Below are positions 52,932 to 64,000 of a DNA stretch of 64,000 nucleotides, piece after piece. The notes beneath the pieces are model-generated. The model did not search any database and was not told where the DNA came from. It worked only from the letters and a program-made list of their open reading frames with translations. This stretch comes from Gibbsiella quercinecans (GTDB lineage: Bacteria > Pseudomonadota > Gammaproteobacteria > Enterobacterales > Enterobacteriaceae), in NCBI RefSeq assembly GCF_002291425.1, contig NZ_CP014136.1:4974925-5038924 (forward strand), given 5' to 3'. Each line of letters starts with the position of its first letter. Within the stretch, counting starts at the first letter, position 1. The position numbers and the translations under genes are program-made.

Positions 52932-53172
52932 CTACACTCTTTATCAATTAATAAGTGTTGTTATGCACACCTTGATATTTATCCGCTTTAGCGCTGCTTT
53001 TCAGTGAAATATAGGGCGATATAGCGTTTTTTTATGATGATTTTGTACGCAATTTCCGGCGATGAGGCGAATTATCGCCATGGTGAAAGGGAGCCTGCTG
53101 CGGGATATTTTTGTTTTATCGCACAATATCCACTATAGCGCCGGCGCGTACGATCAAATTCAGCATTTCTAA

Positions 53173-54399
<1,227 letters not shown>

Positions 54400-54453
54400 T
54401 GAAAGCGCGGCCGTGCCCAGCCGGGCGGCCGCATGCAAGTTGAGGGTCGCATT

Positions 54454-56960
<2,507 letters not shown>

Positions 56961-57023
56961 GACGCCACTGTATTGTTCGCACCGGGCCGGGGGTTCCCCG
57001 CCCGAAAGCCATCAAATAAGTCG

Positions 57024-57053
57024 GCGGCCGGCAGCCTCGGTTGCCGGCGCCGC
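57024..57053. repeat. GC-rich hairpin between astD and astB
   Basis: GCGGCCGGCA and TGCCGGCGCCGC pair with small bulges just upstream of the astB ribosome-binding site GCAGGAG. It may tune mRNA stability or astB translation. Confidence 0.5.
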
Positions 57054-57064
57054 AGGAGAATAAA

Positions 57065-58405
57065 ATGCCGGGATATGAAGTCAATTTTGATGGGCTGGTG
57101 GGCCTGACGCACCATTACGCCGGGTTGTCATATGGCAATGAAGCCTCTGTGCAGCACCAAAACAGCCTGTCCAACCCGAAACTGGCGGCGAAACAAGGGC
57201 TGCTGAAAATGAAAGCGTTGGCGGATCTGGGGTTCCGGCAAGCGGTGTTGCCGCCGCAGGAACGGCCGCATATTCCGACGTTGCGCCAACTGGGGTTTGC
57301 CGGTTCCGACGAAGCCGTTCTGGCACAGGCGATGCGCACAGCGCCACGGCTGTTATCCGCATTAAGCTCTGCCTCGCCGATGTGGACGGCTAACGCGGCG
57401 ACGGTTTCGCCTTCCGCAGACAGTGCGGATGGCCGGGTGCATTTCACCGCGGCCAACCTGAACAATAAATTCCACCGGGCGATCGAGGCGGAAACCACCT
57501 CGGCAGTGTTGCGGGCGATTTTTCGCGACGAACAGCATTTTGCACACCATGCCGCTTTGCCGCAGGTGGCGCTGTTTGGCGATGAAGGTGCGGCCAACCA
57601 TAACCGCCTGGGCGGCGACTATGGCCAGCGAAGCGTGCAGGTGTTCGTCTATGGGCGCCAGGAGTTCGGCGGGGAAGTGGCGCCGGTGCGTTATCCCGCG
57701 CGCCAGAGCCGGGAAGCCAGCGAGGCCATCAGCCGCTTGCACCAACTGGATGAGCGCCACACGGTGTTTATCCAGCAAAACCCCAGCGTGATCGATCAAG
57801 GGGTGTTCCATAATGACGTTATCGCCGTCAGTAACCAGCAGGTGCTGTTTCATCATCAGCAGGCCTTTTTACACCCGGCGCAGGCGCTGGATGAAGTGCG
57901 GCGCAAAATGGCGACGCTGGAACAGGAACTGGTGGCGATTGAAGTCCCCACCGAGCGGGTTTCGGTGGCGGATGCGGTGGCGACCTACCTGTTCAACAGC
58001 CAGATCCTGACCAAGCCGAACGGCCGCATGCTGATTGTGGTGCCGGAAGAAGCGCGCCAGCACAGCGGCGTGTGGGGCTATTTGAATGAAATGGCCGCAT
58101 CGGGTGGGCCGATTGACGAGATTAACGTGTTTGATTTGCGCGAGAGCATGCGCAACGGCGGCGGCCCGGCCTGCCTGCGGTTACGCGTTGCCTTAACGGA
58201 GCAGGAACTGCAGGCGGTGAACCCCGGCGTGCTGATGAACGACCGGCTTTTTGCCGCCCTGAACGCCTGGGTGGATCGCTATTATCGCGATCGCCTAAGC
58301 CAGCAGGACCTGGCCGATCCGCAGCTGTTGCGGGAAGGGCGGGAAGCGCTGGATGCGCTGACGGCGATCCTGGGGCTGGGGGCGATTTACGCATTCCAAC
58401 GTTAA
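57065..58405 (+). CDS. astB: AstB, N-succinylarginine dihydrolase
   Basis: AstB hydrolyses succinylarginine to succinylornithine, ammonia and CO2 (step two). The 446-residue protein matches the family: [76 protein letters not shown] and [15 protein letters not shown], with the catalytic Cys in [11 protein letters not shown] near residue 365. ATG 57065 has AGGAG upstream and gives family length. Confidence 0.96.
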   Translation: MPGYEVNFDGLVGLTHHYAGLSYGNEASVQHQNSLSNPKLAAKQGLLKMKALADLGFRQAVLPPQERPHIPTLRQLGFAGSDEAVLAQAMRTAPRLLSALSSASPMWTANAATVSPSADSADGRVHFTAANLNNKFHRAIEAETTSAVLRAIFRDEQHFAHHAALPQVALFGDEGAANHNRLGGDYGQRSVQVFVYGRQEFGGEVAPVRYPARQSREASEAISRLHQLDERHTVFIQQNPSVIDQGVFHNDVIAVSNQQVLFHHQQAFLHPAQALDEVRRKMATLEQELVAIEVPTERVSVADAVATYLFNSQILTKPNGRMLIVVPEEARQHSGVWGYLNEMAASGGPIDEINVFDLRESMRNGGGPACLRLRVALTEQELQAVNPGVLMNDRLFAALNAWVDRYYRDRLSQQDLADPQLLREGREALDALTAILGLGAIYAFQR

Positions 58406-58419
58406 ACAAAGGTGTGCAT

Positions 58420-59403
58420 ATGCTGGATTTATTAGCCCTGACGCTGGCGGGCGAAACACCCGCCCAGCCACAAGGGCAGAACCAAAACCTGCGGTGGCGC
58501 TGGTTGGGGGAAGGGATACTGGAGCTTTGCCCGCTGCACGGCTACCGCCAGGCAGTGGTATTGTCGGCAGGCATTCACGGCAATGAAACCGCGCCCATTG
58601 AGCTGTTGAACAACCTGGTCAACGCGCTGCTGGCTGGGCACCGGCCGCTGGCGGCGAAGATGCTGATTATGCTTGGCAACCCCGCAGCGATGCGCGCCGG
58701 CAAACGTTATCTGCACAGCGATATGAACCGGATGTTTGGCGGGCGCGCCCAGGCGTTCCCCGCCAGCGGCGAAACGGCGCGGGTGCAACTGTTGGAACAG
58801 GCGATTGCGGCCTTTTTCGCTGACGAAAGCACCGATCGTTTTCATTATGATTTGCACACCGCGATCCGTGATTCACGGTTGCCACGTTTTGGTATTTTGC
58901 CTTTCCAGCCAGGGCCATACAGCCATACGCTGCTGGCGGCGCTGGACGCGGCGGCGTTGGATGGTCTGGTGCTGCACAGTGAGCCGGGGGGAACCTTCAG
59001 CCACTTTACCTGCGAGCATACCGGGGCAGCCAGTTGCACGCTGGAGTTGGGCAAGGCGCGCCCGTTTGGGCAAAACGATCTGCAGCAGTTTGCCGCTATT
59101 GAACGCGTGCTGCAGGCGGTGGCCAGCGGCGAGCCGCTGCCAGCCCGGCAGGGGGCGCCGATACGGGTGTTCCGTGTTGAGACATCGCTGATTAAACGCA
59201 GTGCAGCGTTTCGTTTGTATTTGAGCGATGACACCGCCAATTTTACCGAGTTGCCCGAGGGGATGCTGGTGTGCGAACAGCCCCAGGAGGCATATCGGGT
59301 GCAACATGCCAAGGCGTGGATCCTGTTCCCCAACCCGAACGTGGCGCTGGGGTTGCGTGCCGGGTTGGTGTTAACCGAGGTTGCGCGCAGTACGCTGTTC
59401 TGA
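58420..59403 (+). CDS. astE: AstE, succinylglutamate desuccinylase
   Basis: A 327-residue zinc carboxypeptidase-like hydrolase releasing glutamate and succinate (last step). The zinc motif is GIHGNETAPIELL (His, Glu) with the second His in YDLHTAIRDSRLP; MNRMFGGR lies between them. The ATG at 58420 is preferred, since AAAGG lies seven bases upstream; a GTG at 58414 is also in frame. It ends the astCADBE operon. No convincing terminator is seen downstream. Confidence 0.96.
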   Translation: MLDLLALTLAGETPAQPQGQNQNLRWRWLGEGILELCPLHGYRQAVVLSAGIHGNETAPIELLNNLVNALLAGHRPLAAKMLIMLGNPAAMRAGKRYLHSDMNRMFGGRAQAFPASGETARVQLLEQAIAAFFADESTDRFHYDLHTAIRDSRLPRFGILPFQPGPYSHTLLAALDAAALDGLVLHSEPGGTFSHFTCEHTGAASCTLELGKARPFGQNDLQQFAAIERVLQAVASGEPLPARQGAPIRVFRVETSLIKRSAAFRLYLSDDTANFTELPEGMLVCEQPQEAYRVQHAKAWILFPNPNVALGLRAGLVLTEVARSTLF

Positions 59404-59623
59404 GTCTGTGAACAGGCCTTTGTGCTATTAGGGATCTCATCTGCCGTTTTATATCTGGCCGCCGGTGCGATCCCTGTTTCATTTAACCGATAATAACCGC
59501 CTAAAATATATCCTTCTCTGTTCCATAAATCGGTAATATCATACCGCCCGACGTGCCTGTTTAAATTAAATATTCGATTAACGCTTACCGGTATTTTCCG
59601 CTTTGCCGTTTGGATATATTACG
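59404..59623. other. Non-coding region between astE and porin fragment
   Basis: About 220 bases, AT-rich in its second half. I see no gene, terminator or repeat that I can support. Confidence 0.5.
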
Positions 59624-59790
59624 ATCTACGGCTCCTTTGACTACGGCCGTAACTATGGCGTGGTCTATGACGCCGCCGCCTATACCGATATGCTGCCAGA
59701 ATTTGGCGGTGACTCACTGAGCAATACCGACGACTTTATGACCGGGCGTTCTAACGGCTCGGCGACCTACCGCACCAGCGCGCAAAAAAC
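59624..59790 (+). pseudogene. Fragment of an OmpC/OmpF-type porin gene
   Basis: About 55 codons encode [16 protein letters not shown], then [10 protein letters not shown] and [15 protein letters not shown], which is the loop-3 constriction region of enterobacterial trimeric porins (around mature residues 95-150). Signal peptide, N-terminal strands and the rest of the barrel are absent on both sides, so this is an internal remnant. The frame runs on to 60088 without porin features, and yebW lies there on the other strand. Confidence 0.85.
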
Positions 59791-59840
59791 GCTGGCTTAT
59801 GGGCAGGGCAATAGGGCTCAAGAGGCATCGTCGGTGGGGG

Positions 59841-60032
59841 TTAGAAAGGCGCGTATTCGTGCGCGGGCAGCCAGAAGCCGTCAATCCAGTCTTCAACCGG
59901 GTAACACCCCGCATGGCGCAGGTTCTGCTCTTTCATTGCGAACAGGCATTGGCGCTCATCGCGCAGTACGTCAACCACAATGTCGGCACAGCCGCCATCC
60001 AGATAGCATACAAACATCACTAATGCATACAT
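59841..60032 (-). CDS. yebW: YebW, small DUF1482-type protein
   Basis: A 63-residue protein of the same length as E. coli Yeb[21 protein letters not shown] at the start, [19 protein letters not shown] at the end. Function is unknown; the protein has several conserved cysteines. AGGAAGGA lies upstream of the ATG at 60032. It lies on the minus strand opposite kbp and beside the porin remnant. Confidence 0.88.
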   Translation of the reverse strand: MYALVMFVCYLDGGCADIVVDVLRDERQCLFAMKEQNLRHAGCYPVEDWIDGFWLPAHEYAPF

Positions 60033-60248
60033 CGCTTTCCTTCCTTACTGACACAGCCAAATGCCGCCAGGATTTGTCGGTTTCCTGAAGAAGCCGTAAC
60101 GAATCTGGCCCGGGGGCGACGCATTGAGTATAGGTGAAAAATGTGCTAACTGCTTAATCGCGCGGGGCTAATTGAAAAAATCACGTGTGCTGCTAAGCTT
60201 AACCTGTCTTAAGTAGAGGTAACAACACAACCATCAACAGGAGTGATT

Positions 60249-60689
60249 ATGGGACTGTTTAATTTCGTCAAAGAAGCTGGCGAAAAACTTTGGGACACCG
60301 TTACCGGTAATGCCGCCGATCAAAGCGCCAAGCTGAAAGAGCATCTGGACAAGAGTGGGCTGCCGGATACCGATAAAGTTGATGTTAAGGTTGTCGATGG
60401 TAAAGCGGTGGTGACGGGCGAAGGCATTAGCCAGGAATTGAAAGAGAAGATCCTGGTAGCCGTCGGTAATGTGGCCGGCATCAGCGGTGTTGAAGACCAC
60501 GTTGCAGTGGCGCAGAGCGCGGCTGAAAGCCAATTTTATACGGTGAAAAAGGGCGATACCCTGAGCGCCATCGCCAAAGCGGTTTATGGCAACGCGAATC
60601 AGTACAATAAAATTTTCGAAGCCAACAAACCGATGTTAACCCACCCGGACAAGATTTATCCGGGCCAGGTTTTGCGTATCCCGCAGTAA
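60249..60689 (+). CDS. kbp: Kbp (YgaU), potassium-binding BON/LysM protein
   Basis: A 146-residue cytosolic protein with an N-terminal BON domain (about 20-90, [20 protein letters not shown]) and a C-terminal LysM domain (about 95-146, [19 protein letters not shown] and [11 protein letters not shown]). E. coli Kbp (149 residues) binds K+ and helps growth at high salt. AACAGGAG precedes the ATG at 60249. A clear terminator follows. Confidence 0.95.
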   Translation: MGLFNFVKEAGEKLWDTVTGNAADQSAKLKEHLDKSGLPDTDKVDVKVVDGKAVVTGEGISQELKEKILVAVGNVAGISGVEDHVAVAQSAAESQFYTVKKGDTLSAIAKAVYGNANQYNKIFEANKPMLTHPDKIYPGQVLRIPQ

Positions 60690-60711
60690 CCCCCCGCCCG
60701 CGTAAAGTACC

Positions 60712-60735
60712 AACCGGTCATAGACCGGTTTTTTA
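60712..60735 (+). terminator. Intrinsic terminator after kbp
   Basis: AACCGGTC and GACCGGTT form a perfect eight-base-pair stem with an ATA loop, followed by a T run. It is 22 bases after the kbp stop. Confidence 0.9.
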
Positions 60736-60802
60736 TTCCCTTGATGACAGATATACTCCTTCGGCAAACACGCCGTTGGCGTGATGAATTAAGACATACT
60801 GC

Positions 60803-60943
60803 GTGAAAAAACCCCGCAATACCCTAAAAGAAACCGATGAACGTGAAGCGTTAGGGGATATTCCGTTTGCCATCACCGTGCTGGCAATGGCATCCTGCTC
60901 GCTGATCGTTTTGGCGCTCATAGTCACGTTGTGGTTGACATAA
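60803..60943 (+). CDS. Putative 46-aa single-pass membrane protein
   Basis: GTG at 60803 opens a 46-codon frame with a charged N-terminus (KKPRNTLKETDEREALGD) and one hydrophobic helix (FAITVLAMASCSLIVLALIV). The ribosome-binding site is poor, so expression is uncertain. It lies 22 bases before another small membrane-protein ORF. I do not recognise it. Confidence 0.5.
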   Translation: MKKPRNTLKETDEREALGDIPFAITVLAMASCSLIVLALIVTLWLT

Positions 60944-60965
60944 CGTCATGCACACAGGAGAAAAC

Positions 60966-61130
60966 ATGGAGCACAATCTCCACGACGAAACAAAACTGCT
61001 CGCTATCATTGGCCTGCTGGTCGCTGTACTGCTCGTGGTATCGATACTGTTCGGCATAACCTACTTTTCAGACACCCACAACACGCATGAAGGTGTTGAT
61101 GTGCAAAATTGCTACCTTAAAACGCCGTAG
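60966..61130 (+). CDS. Putative 54-aa single-pass membrane protein
   Basis: ATG 60966 has CAGGAG six bases upstream. The product has a short polar start (MEHNLHDETK), one helix (LLAIIGLLVAVLLVVSILFG) and a polar tail with one Cys (DVQNCYLKTP). It probably forms an operon with the preceding small ORF. Family unknown to me. Confidence 0.6.
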   Translation: MEHNLHDETKLLAIIGLLVAVLLVVSILFGITYFSDTHNTHEGVDVQNCYLKTP

Positions 61131-61578
61131 CGTCTGGCTAAAATATGCACTGTCGCTCGGCTAAGCGCAGCGGCAAATATAAATTTCACTGCGCATTCGC
61201 CTATTTGCTCCTTATTGGTGCAATGGGATGGCTAAATAGCGTGGCGATTTTTGCGCAAATAAAAAGCAATAAAGTAAGGGATAACAATGGCGGGGTGGGG
61301 CTGCGGGCTGCCATTCCGGCGCATTGCTGCACCTTCCCCGTCAGAACGGGCCTGCCAGCGGGCTGGTAACCCGGTTTCGGTGATGTGATGCAGGATATTT
61401 GTACTCATGCTGCCGGCGTTATACTGGATAAGTGTGATCTAACATCCATATTTTTAATCCCGTCAGGCGGGTGCGGTTAAATAGTGATCTCCAGCAAGTA
61501 ATTAACGCCAATAGGCAATTAAGATACTTCTTATGAACTGAATTACCAACACTGTTAGTTGATGCCTGTGAGGTTGTT
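61131..61578. other. Region between small membrane ORFs
   Basis: About 450 bases. A 74-codon frame at 61145-61369 exists but lacks a ribosome-binding site and its C-terminal half looks non-protein. I support no gene here; promoter and leader of the 33-aa ORF at 61579 may lie within. Confidence 0.4.
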
Positions 61579-61680
61579 ATGAGCCAAATACTCTACCGTG
61601 CAAGATTGTCCCATGTCGTTATTGTAACGGCAGCGTTTTGGGTTTCTATCGCTACTTTATTGGTGGTGGCGCTAAACTAA
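61579..61680 (+). CDS. Putative 33-aa single-pass membrane protein
   Basis: ATG 61579 is preceded by GAGG at six bases. The short product is MSQILYRARLSHVVIV then a hydrophobic stretch ending VVALN: a basic N-terminus and a single membrane helix, typical of small enterobacterial membrane proteins. No homologue is recognised with confidence. Confidence 0.5.
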   Translation: MSQILYRARLSHVVIVTAAFWVSIATLLVVALN

Positions 61681-61909
61681 GCCGGTTGTTTAAAATAATT
61701 TATTTGGCGCTGGGCCCATATTCTGTGGCCTGGCGCAATTAATGTGTATTTTATCCCTTCTTTTGGATTTCCCATCCGCCGTTAGCGATCGTCAATACCC
61801 GTCATTCCATAATGCATAGAATGCCTTTGTTCGATTTATTTTCTTTTATTTTAACGAGTTATCACGGGTTGGGGCGAGGGCTGCGCGTAGTGGCCTGGGC
61901 TAGGTGCGC
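61681..61909. other. Non-coding region before AraC-type gene
   Basis: About 230 bases between the 33-aa ORF and the 3' end of the AraC-family gene. I see no supported gene or clear terminator. Confidence 0.5.
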
Positions 61910-62296
61910 TCACGCGGTTTTTTGATGGATAATATGCAACGGCGGGTCGATATGCAGATCTACACTGAGATCCTGGCGGAAATCATAAGGCGTGATGTTG
62001 AAACGCTTCCTGAACATATAGGTAAAGTGCGACTGCGAGCCAAAACCAAAGTCCATGGCGATGTCGAAGATAGAGGCATCACTGCTGCGCAATTGATACA
62101 CCGCTCCGGCTAAACGGCGCTCACGGATATATTTGCCCAGCGATATCCCGGTGGCTTCCTTGAACAGTTTTTGCATGTGCCACAGTGAGTAACCGGAATA
62201 CGCAGCCAGTTCTTCCAGGTGAATGACTCGCCCCAGGTGGGTTTCAACCCATTTGCTGAGGGCGCAGACCAATGAGAGGTGGTGTTCTTGAATCAT
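61910..62296 (-). CDS. MarA/SoxS/Rob-type AraC-family regulator
   Basis: A protein of about 128 residues made almost only of the AraC DNA-binding domain: two helix-turn-helix motifs, HLEELAAYSGYSLWHMQKLF and IAMDFGFGSQSHFTYMFRKR, with the spacer SLGKYIRERRLAGAVYQL. The size is that of MarA. Such single-domain regulators bind marbox sites and control efflux, porin and stress genes. The start is set at ATG 62296; upstream in-frame ATG 62338 is possible, and neither has a strong ribosome-binding site. No neighbouring efflux gene is seen. Confidence 0.85.
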   Translation of the reverse strand: MIQEHHLSLVCALSKWVETHLGRVIHLEELAAYSGYSLWHMQKLFKEATGISLGKYIRERRLAGAVYQLRSSDASIFDIAMDFGFGSQSHFTYMFRKRFNITPYDFRQDLSVDLHIDPPLHIIHQKTA

Positions 62297-62579
62297 CAGC
62301 GCGTCTGTGTGAGATCTACATGATCGTGAAGTATACACAACTTGCGGCAGGGGACAAAAAAACCGGCCGCCGCGCGCCGTTTAATTCAGACAAATCCAGC
62401 GGGCCACCCCGGCATTGGGGGGAGCGCGTCCGCGGCCATGCGTAGAGAACCTGTTGTCAGGCTAATGTAAAAAGGGGTACTCTGAATTTGCCCGCTACCG
62501 CCTCAAGTGGTTCAGGCCGCAGTGATAACAGCCAAGACAAAAGCTAGCCGTAACAACGTAGCGTTGATGGGGTGATCGC
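62297..62579. other. Divergent region upstream of AraC-type gene
   Basis: About 280 bases without a supported gene. It holds the promoters of the AraC-type gene (minus) and of the 37-aa ORF (plus), which I could not assign. Confidence 0.5.
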
Positions 62580-62693
62580 ATGTTAATGACAGTGATTATT
62601 ACTTTGGTTGTGATTGTGGGCGTTGCTGCTTTTATGGCTGCCCCTACGATAATGGCAAATAATGCGGAAGGTGTGGGAGGTGAAAAACAGTGA
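62580..62693 (+). CDS. Putative 37-aa single-pass membrane protein
   Basis: ATG 62580 opens a 37-codon frame, MLMTVIITLVVIVGVAAF followed by a polar tail NNAEGVGGEKQ. One membrane helix is clear. GGGGTG upstream may serve as ribosome-binding site. A strong hairpin follows at 62738. Function unknown. Confidence 0.5.
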   Translation: MLMTVIITLVVIVGVAAFMAAPTIMANNAEGVGGEKQ

Positions 62694-62737
62694 TTTTTGG
62701 CCGATTGATATGCCCCTGTGTGGGCTGACGTTCCTTT

Positions 62738-62769
62738 AAAGCCTGGGCGATGGCCCGGGCTTTCGTTTT
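62738..62769. terminator. Hairpin between the 37-aa ORF and yccJ
   Basis: AAAGCCTGGGC and GCCCGGGCTTT pair (one G-T) around GATG, with CGTTTTC following on the plus strand. It lies between convergent genes and may end both. Confidence 0.6.
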
Positions 62770-62776
62770 CTGTGCG

Positions 62777-62989
62777 TTACACGTTTTTGCGTTCGACGGT
62801 TTCATCGCCCCAATAAAGCTGGTTGGCGTCGGTTTTGGCAAATGCCTTCGCCAACACGTCGTCGCTGCCTTCTTCCCAGATTTTCTGCGCTAATACTTCG
62901 TCATCGCCAGCGGCTTCGAAAATCGCTTCGGCGATTTCAACGGAGGTTTCCCGCACGCTAGCCCAGGATTTGATATTGTGGTTTGCCAT
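62777..62989 (-). CDS. yccJ: YccJ family protein
   Basis: A 70-residue acidic protein matching E. coli Ycc[40 protein letters not shown] and the end ERKNV. Its function is unknown. GAGGGAG lies upstream of the ATG. In E. coli it is next to wrbA and stationary-phase controlled; here it stands alone. Confidence 0.92.
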   Translation of the reverse strand: MANHNIKSWASVRETSVEIAEAIFEAAGDDEVLAQKIWEEGSDDVLAKAFAKTDANQLYWGDETVERKNV

Positions 62990-63185
62990 AAAAAACTCCC
63001 TCTTTATGCATCAATGTGGCATGCGATATCGCAATGGATAGGTAAAGTATAGGCCAGTCCGGCGGTTTTTCCCGGCGCTGACGGCGTATTTATGCTGAAA
63101 AATCAGGGCTTGCGCGGCCAGGCGGCGGTAAAATCACGCGGTGCATGTTATTCTGTGCCGCCGCTGAATAAGAAGGAAGATTATT

Positions 63186-63425
63186 ATGTCTACGATTTTG
63201 AGCAACGATCAGGAACTGGTGTCCGATCTGGTCGCCTGCCAACTGGTTATTAAACAGATACTGGATGTGATCGATGTGATTGCGCCGACGGAAGTCCGGG
63301 ATAAAATGGCCAATCAACTGAAAAGCGTTGATTTCTCATCCAACCCGGCGGGGGCGGATCCGGTTACCCGGCGGGCGGTTGAAAAGGCCATCGCGCTAAT
63401 TGAAATGAAATTCGAACGCTCGTGA
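63186..63425 (+). CDS. Small conserved protein, possibly DUF2766 family
   Basis: A 79-residue helical protein ([59 protein letters not shown]) with a good AAGAAGGA ribosome-binding site. I recall similar proteins from Yersinia and Serratia under DUF2766, but this is from memory only. Cytosolic; function unknown. It converges with yobH. Confidence 0.75.
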   Translation: MSTILSNDQELVSDLVACQLVIKQILDVIDVIAPTEVRDKMANQLKSVDFSSNPAGADPVTRRAVEKAIALIEMKFERS

Positions 63426-63462
63426 CACTGTAACGCACGCCGCCAGATAAGCCGTGGTGTGA

Positions 63463-63696
63463 TCAGTCCACTACTGTCTCAACTTTTTTCAGCATGGGGC
63501 AGGATGAGGTGCCGATCACGCCATTCTCGCCGTTGAGATATTGGGCCGTCACCACGTTACGGGCGCTGAGATATTTGCACTGCAGGCCCAGGCCCGCGAC
63601 GTTTTTTTGGCTGCCGATGAGCACGCCGTAGCCGGAGAACAACAATGCCCCATAGAGCACCGCCAACAGTACGCACAACTTCAGTAAATTTTTCAC
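63463..63696 (-). CDS. yobH: YobH family membrane/secreted small protein
   Basis: The 77-residue protein matches E. coli YobH: an N-terminal hydrophobic segment ending LLFSGYGVLIGS, then AGLGLQCKYLSARNVVTAQY and CPMLKK. Start GTG 63696 is chosen because AAGGAG is five bases upstream and alignment with YobH is then colinear; GTG 63702 overlaps the ribosome-binding site. The neighbour mgrB is also its neighbour in E. coli. Confidence 0.93.
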   Translation of the reverse strand: MKNLLKLCVLLAVLYGALLFSGYGVLIGSQKNVAGLGLQCKYLSARNVVTAQYLNGENGVIGTSSCPMLKKVETVVD

Positions 63697-63787
63697 GTTC
63701 ACTCCTTATTGTCGATTGCAGGCCTGATCTAGCCACGGTCGCCCGCGCCAGGCAACGGTAACAGTCTGAAAGATAGGATTTAACGTA

Positions 63788-63804
63788 TCGTTAAACTTTG
63801 TTTA
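63788..63804 (+). promoter_or_regulatory. Possible PhoP box before mgrB
   Basis: TCGTTA-AACTT-TGTTTA resembles the PhoP direct repeat TGTTTA-N5-TGTTTA with two mismatches in the first half. TAGCAT at 63817-63822, 12 bases downstream, is a plausible -10. A dyad TTTAACG-TAT-CGTTAAA (63779-63795) overlaps its left half. mgrB is a known PhoP target in enterobacteria. Confidence 0.45.
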
Positions 63805-63861
63805 GGTTTGGTGTGTTAGCATTAAGAACCTATTAACACGTTAACAATGAGGCTGCTAATT

Positions 63862-64000
63862 TTGTTGCGGAAAAGAATCCTCATGATAATTGCCATCCTT
63901 GCAGCATGCTTGTTCTTTTATCTGCTGGCGCTGGATAGCTACTGTGATGAAGATGGGAGCTTTGCGCTTGGTATTTGCTCCATTACCCGTTTTATTCCCT
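63862..64000 (+). CDS. mgrB: MgrB, small membrane inhibitor of PhoQ (cut by window end)
   Basis: MgrB binds PhoQ in the inner membrane and damps PhoPQ signalling; its loss gives polymyxin resistance in Klebsiella. With TTG 63862 as start (GAGG nine bases upstream) the cysteines fall at residues 16, 28 and 39, exactly as in E. coli MgrB, and the tail GICSITRFIP matches GICAINQFIPW. Only the last Trp codon and stop are beyond the edge. ATG 63847 is in frame but lacks a ribosome-binding site. Confidence 0.88.
   Translation, partial: MLRKRILMIIAILAACLFFYLLALDSYCDEDGSFALGICSITRFIP

Noticed and set aside
59603-60088. 161-codon frame containing the porin segment
   Set aside because: Only about 55 codons are porin-like; the remainder is antisense to yebW.
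61145-61369. 74-codon frame after the small membrane ORFs
   Set aside because: No ribosome-binding site, and the second half shows no protein-like pattern.

Overview
The window is a chromosomal stretch of an enterobacterium, most likely Serratia or a close relative in the Yersiniaceae. The backbone follows the E. coli order chaA-chaB-chaC ... ychO-narL-narX-narK ... narGHJI, and proteins such as ChaA, YchO, NarK, YobH and MgrB are recognisable orthologues. Genus is inferred from gene content and recall of homologues, not from a database search.

Layout. (1) 1-3950: right end of a degraded P2-like prophage (truncated terminase gene P, an O'-D deletion fusion, intact ogr), with an AT-rich operon of three unrecognised genes running off the left edge. 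(2) 4060-8305: chaA, chaB, chaC and the LysR-type regulator gene cbl. (3) 8410-13528: a five-gene peptide/nickel-type ABC importer with overlapping genes, a clear sigma70 promoter and a possible Fur box. (4) 13658-21190: nitrate/nitrite assimilation, with nasR, a sigma54/NtrC promoter, an ANTAR-type leader attenuator, nasFED and a fused NirB-NirD-like nitrite reductase (nasB). No assimilatory nitrate reductase gene follows. (5) 21455-28607: an acyltransferase gene, then ychO, narL, narX and narK. (6) 29345-45515: a membrane-anchored ToxR/CadC-type regulator and a Wzx/Wzy-type exopolysaccharide locus behind a JUMPStart/ops element. It contains an epimerase, a WecA-like initiator, Wza, Wzc, Wzx, a TupA-like ATP-grasp protein, four glycosyltransferases, an exported glycoside-hydrolase-like protein and an EpsG-like Wzy. 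The locus lies exactly between narK and narG, which are neighbours in E. coli. (7) 45585-52610: narGHJI with a conserved FNR/IHF/NarL promoter. (8) 52638-59403: astCADBE with sigma54, NtrC-like and ArgR-like sites. (9) 59600-64000: a porin remnant, yebW, kbp, several very small membrane ORFs, a MarA/SoxS-type regulator, yccJ, a small conserved protein, yobH and mgrB (cut by the right edge).

Functionally the window joins anaerobic nitrate respiration (NarXL sensing, NarK transport, NarGHJI reduction), nitrogen-limited nitrate/nitrite assimilation (NasR, NtrC) and arginine catabolism (Ast, NtrC, ArgR). The acquired pieces are the prophage remnant with its cargo, the polysaccharide locus and probably the acyltransferase. 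The best candidates for something undescribed are the three-gene cargo operon at the left edge and the unusual enzymes of the polysaccharide locus.
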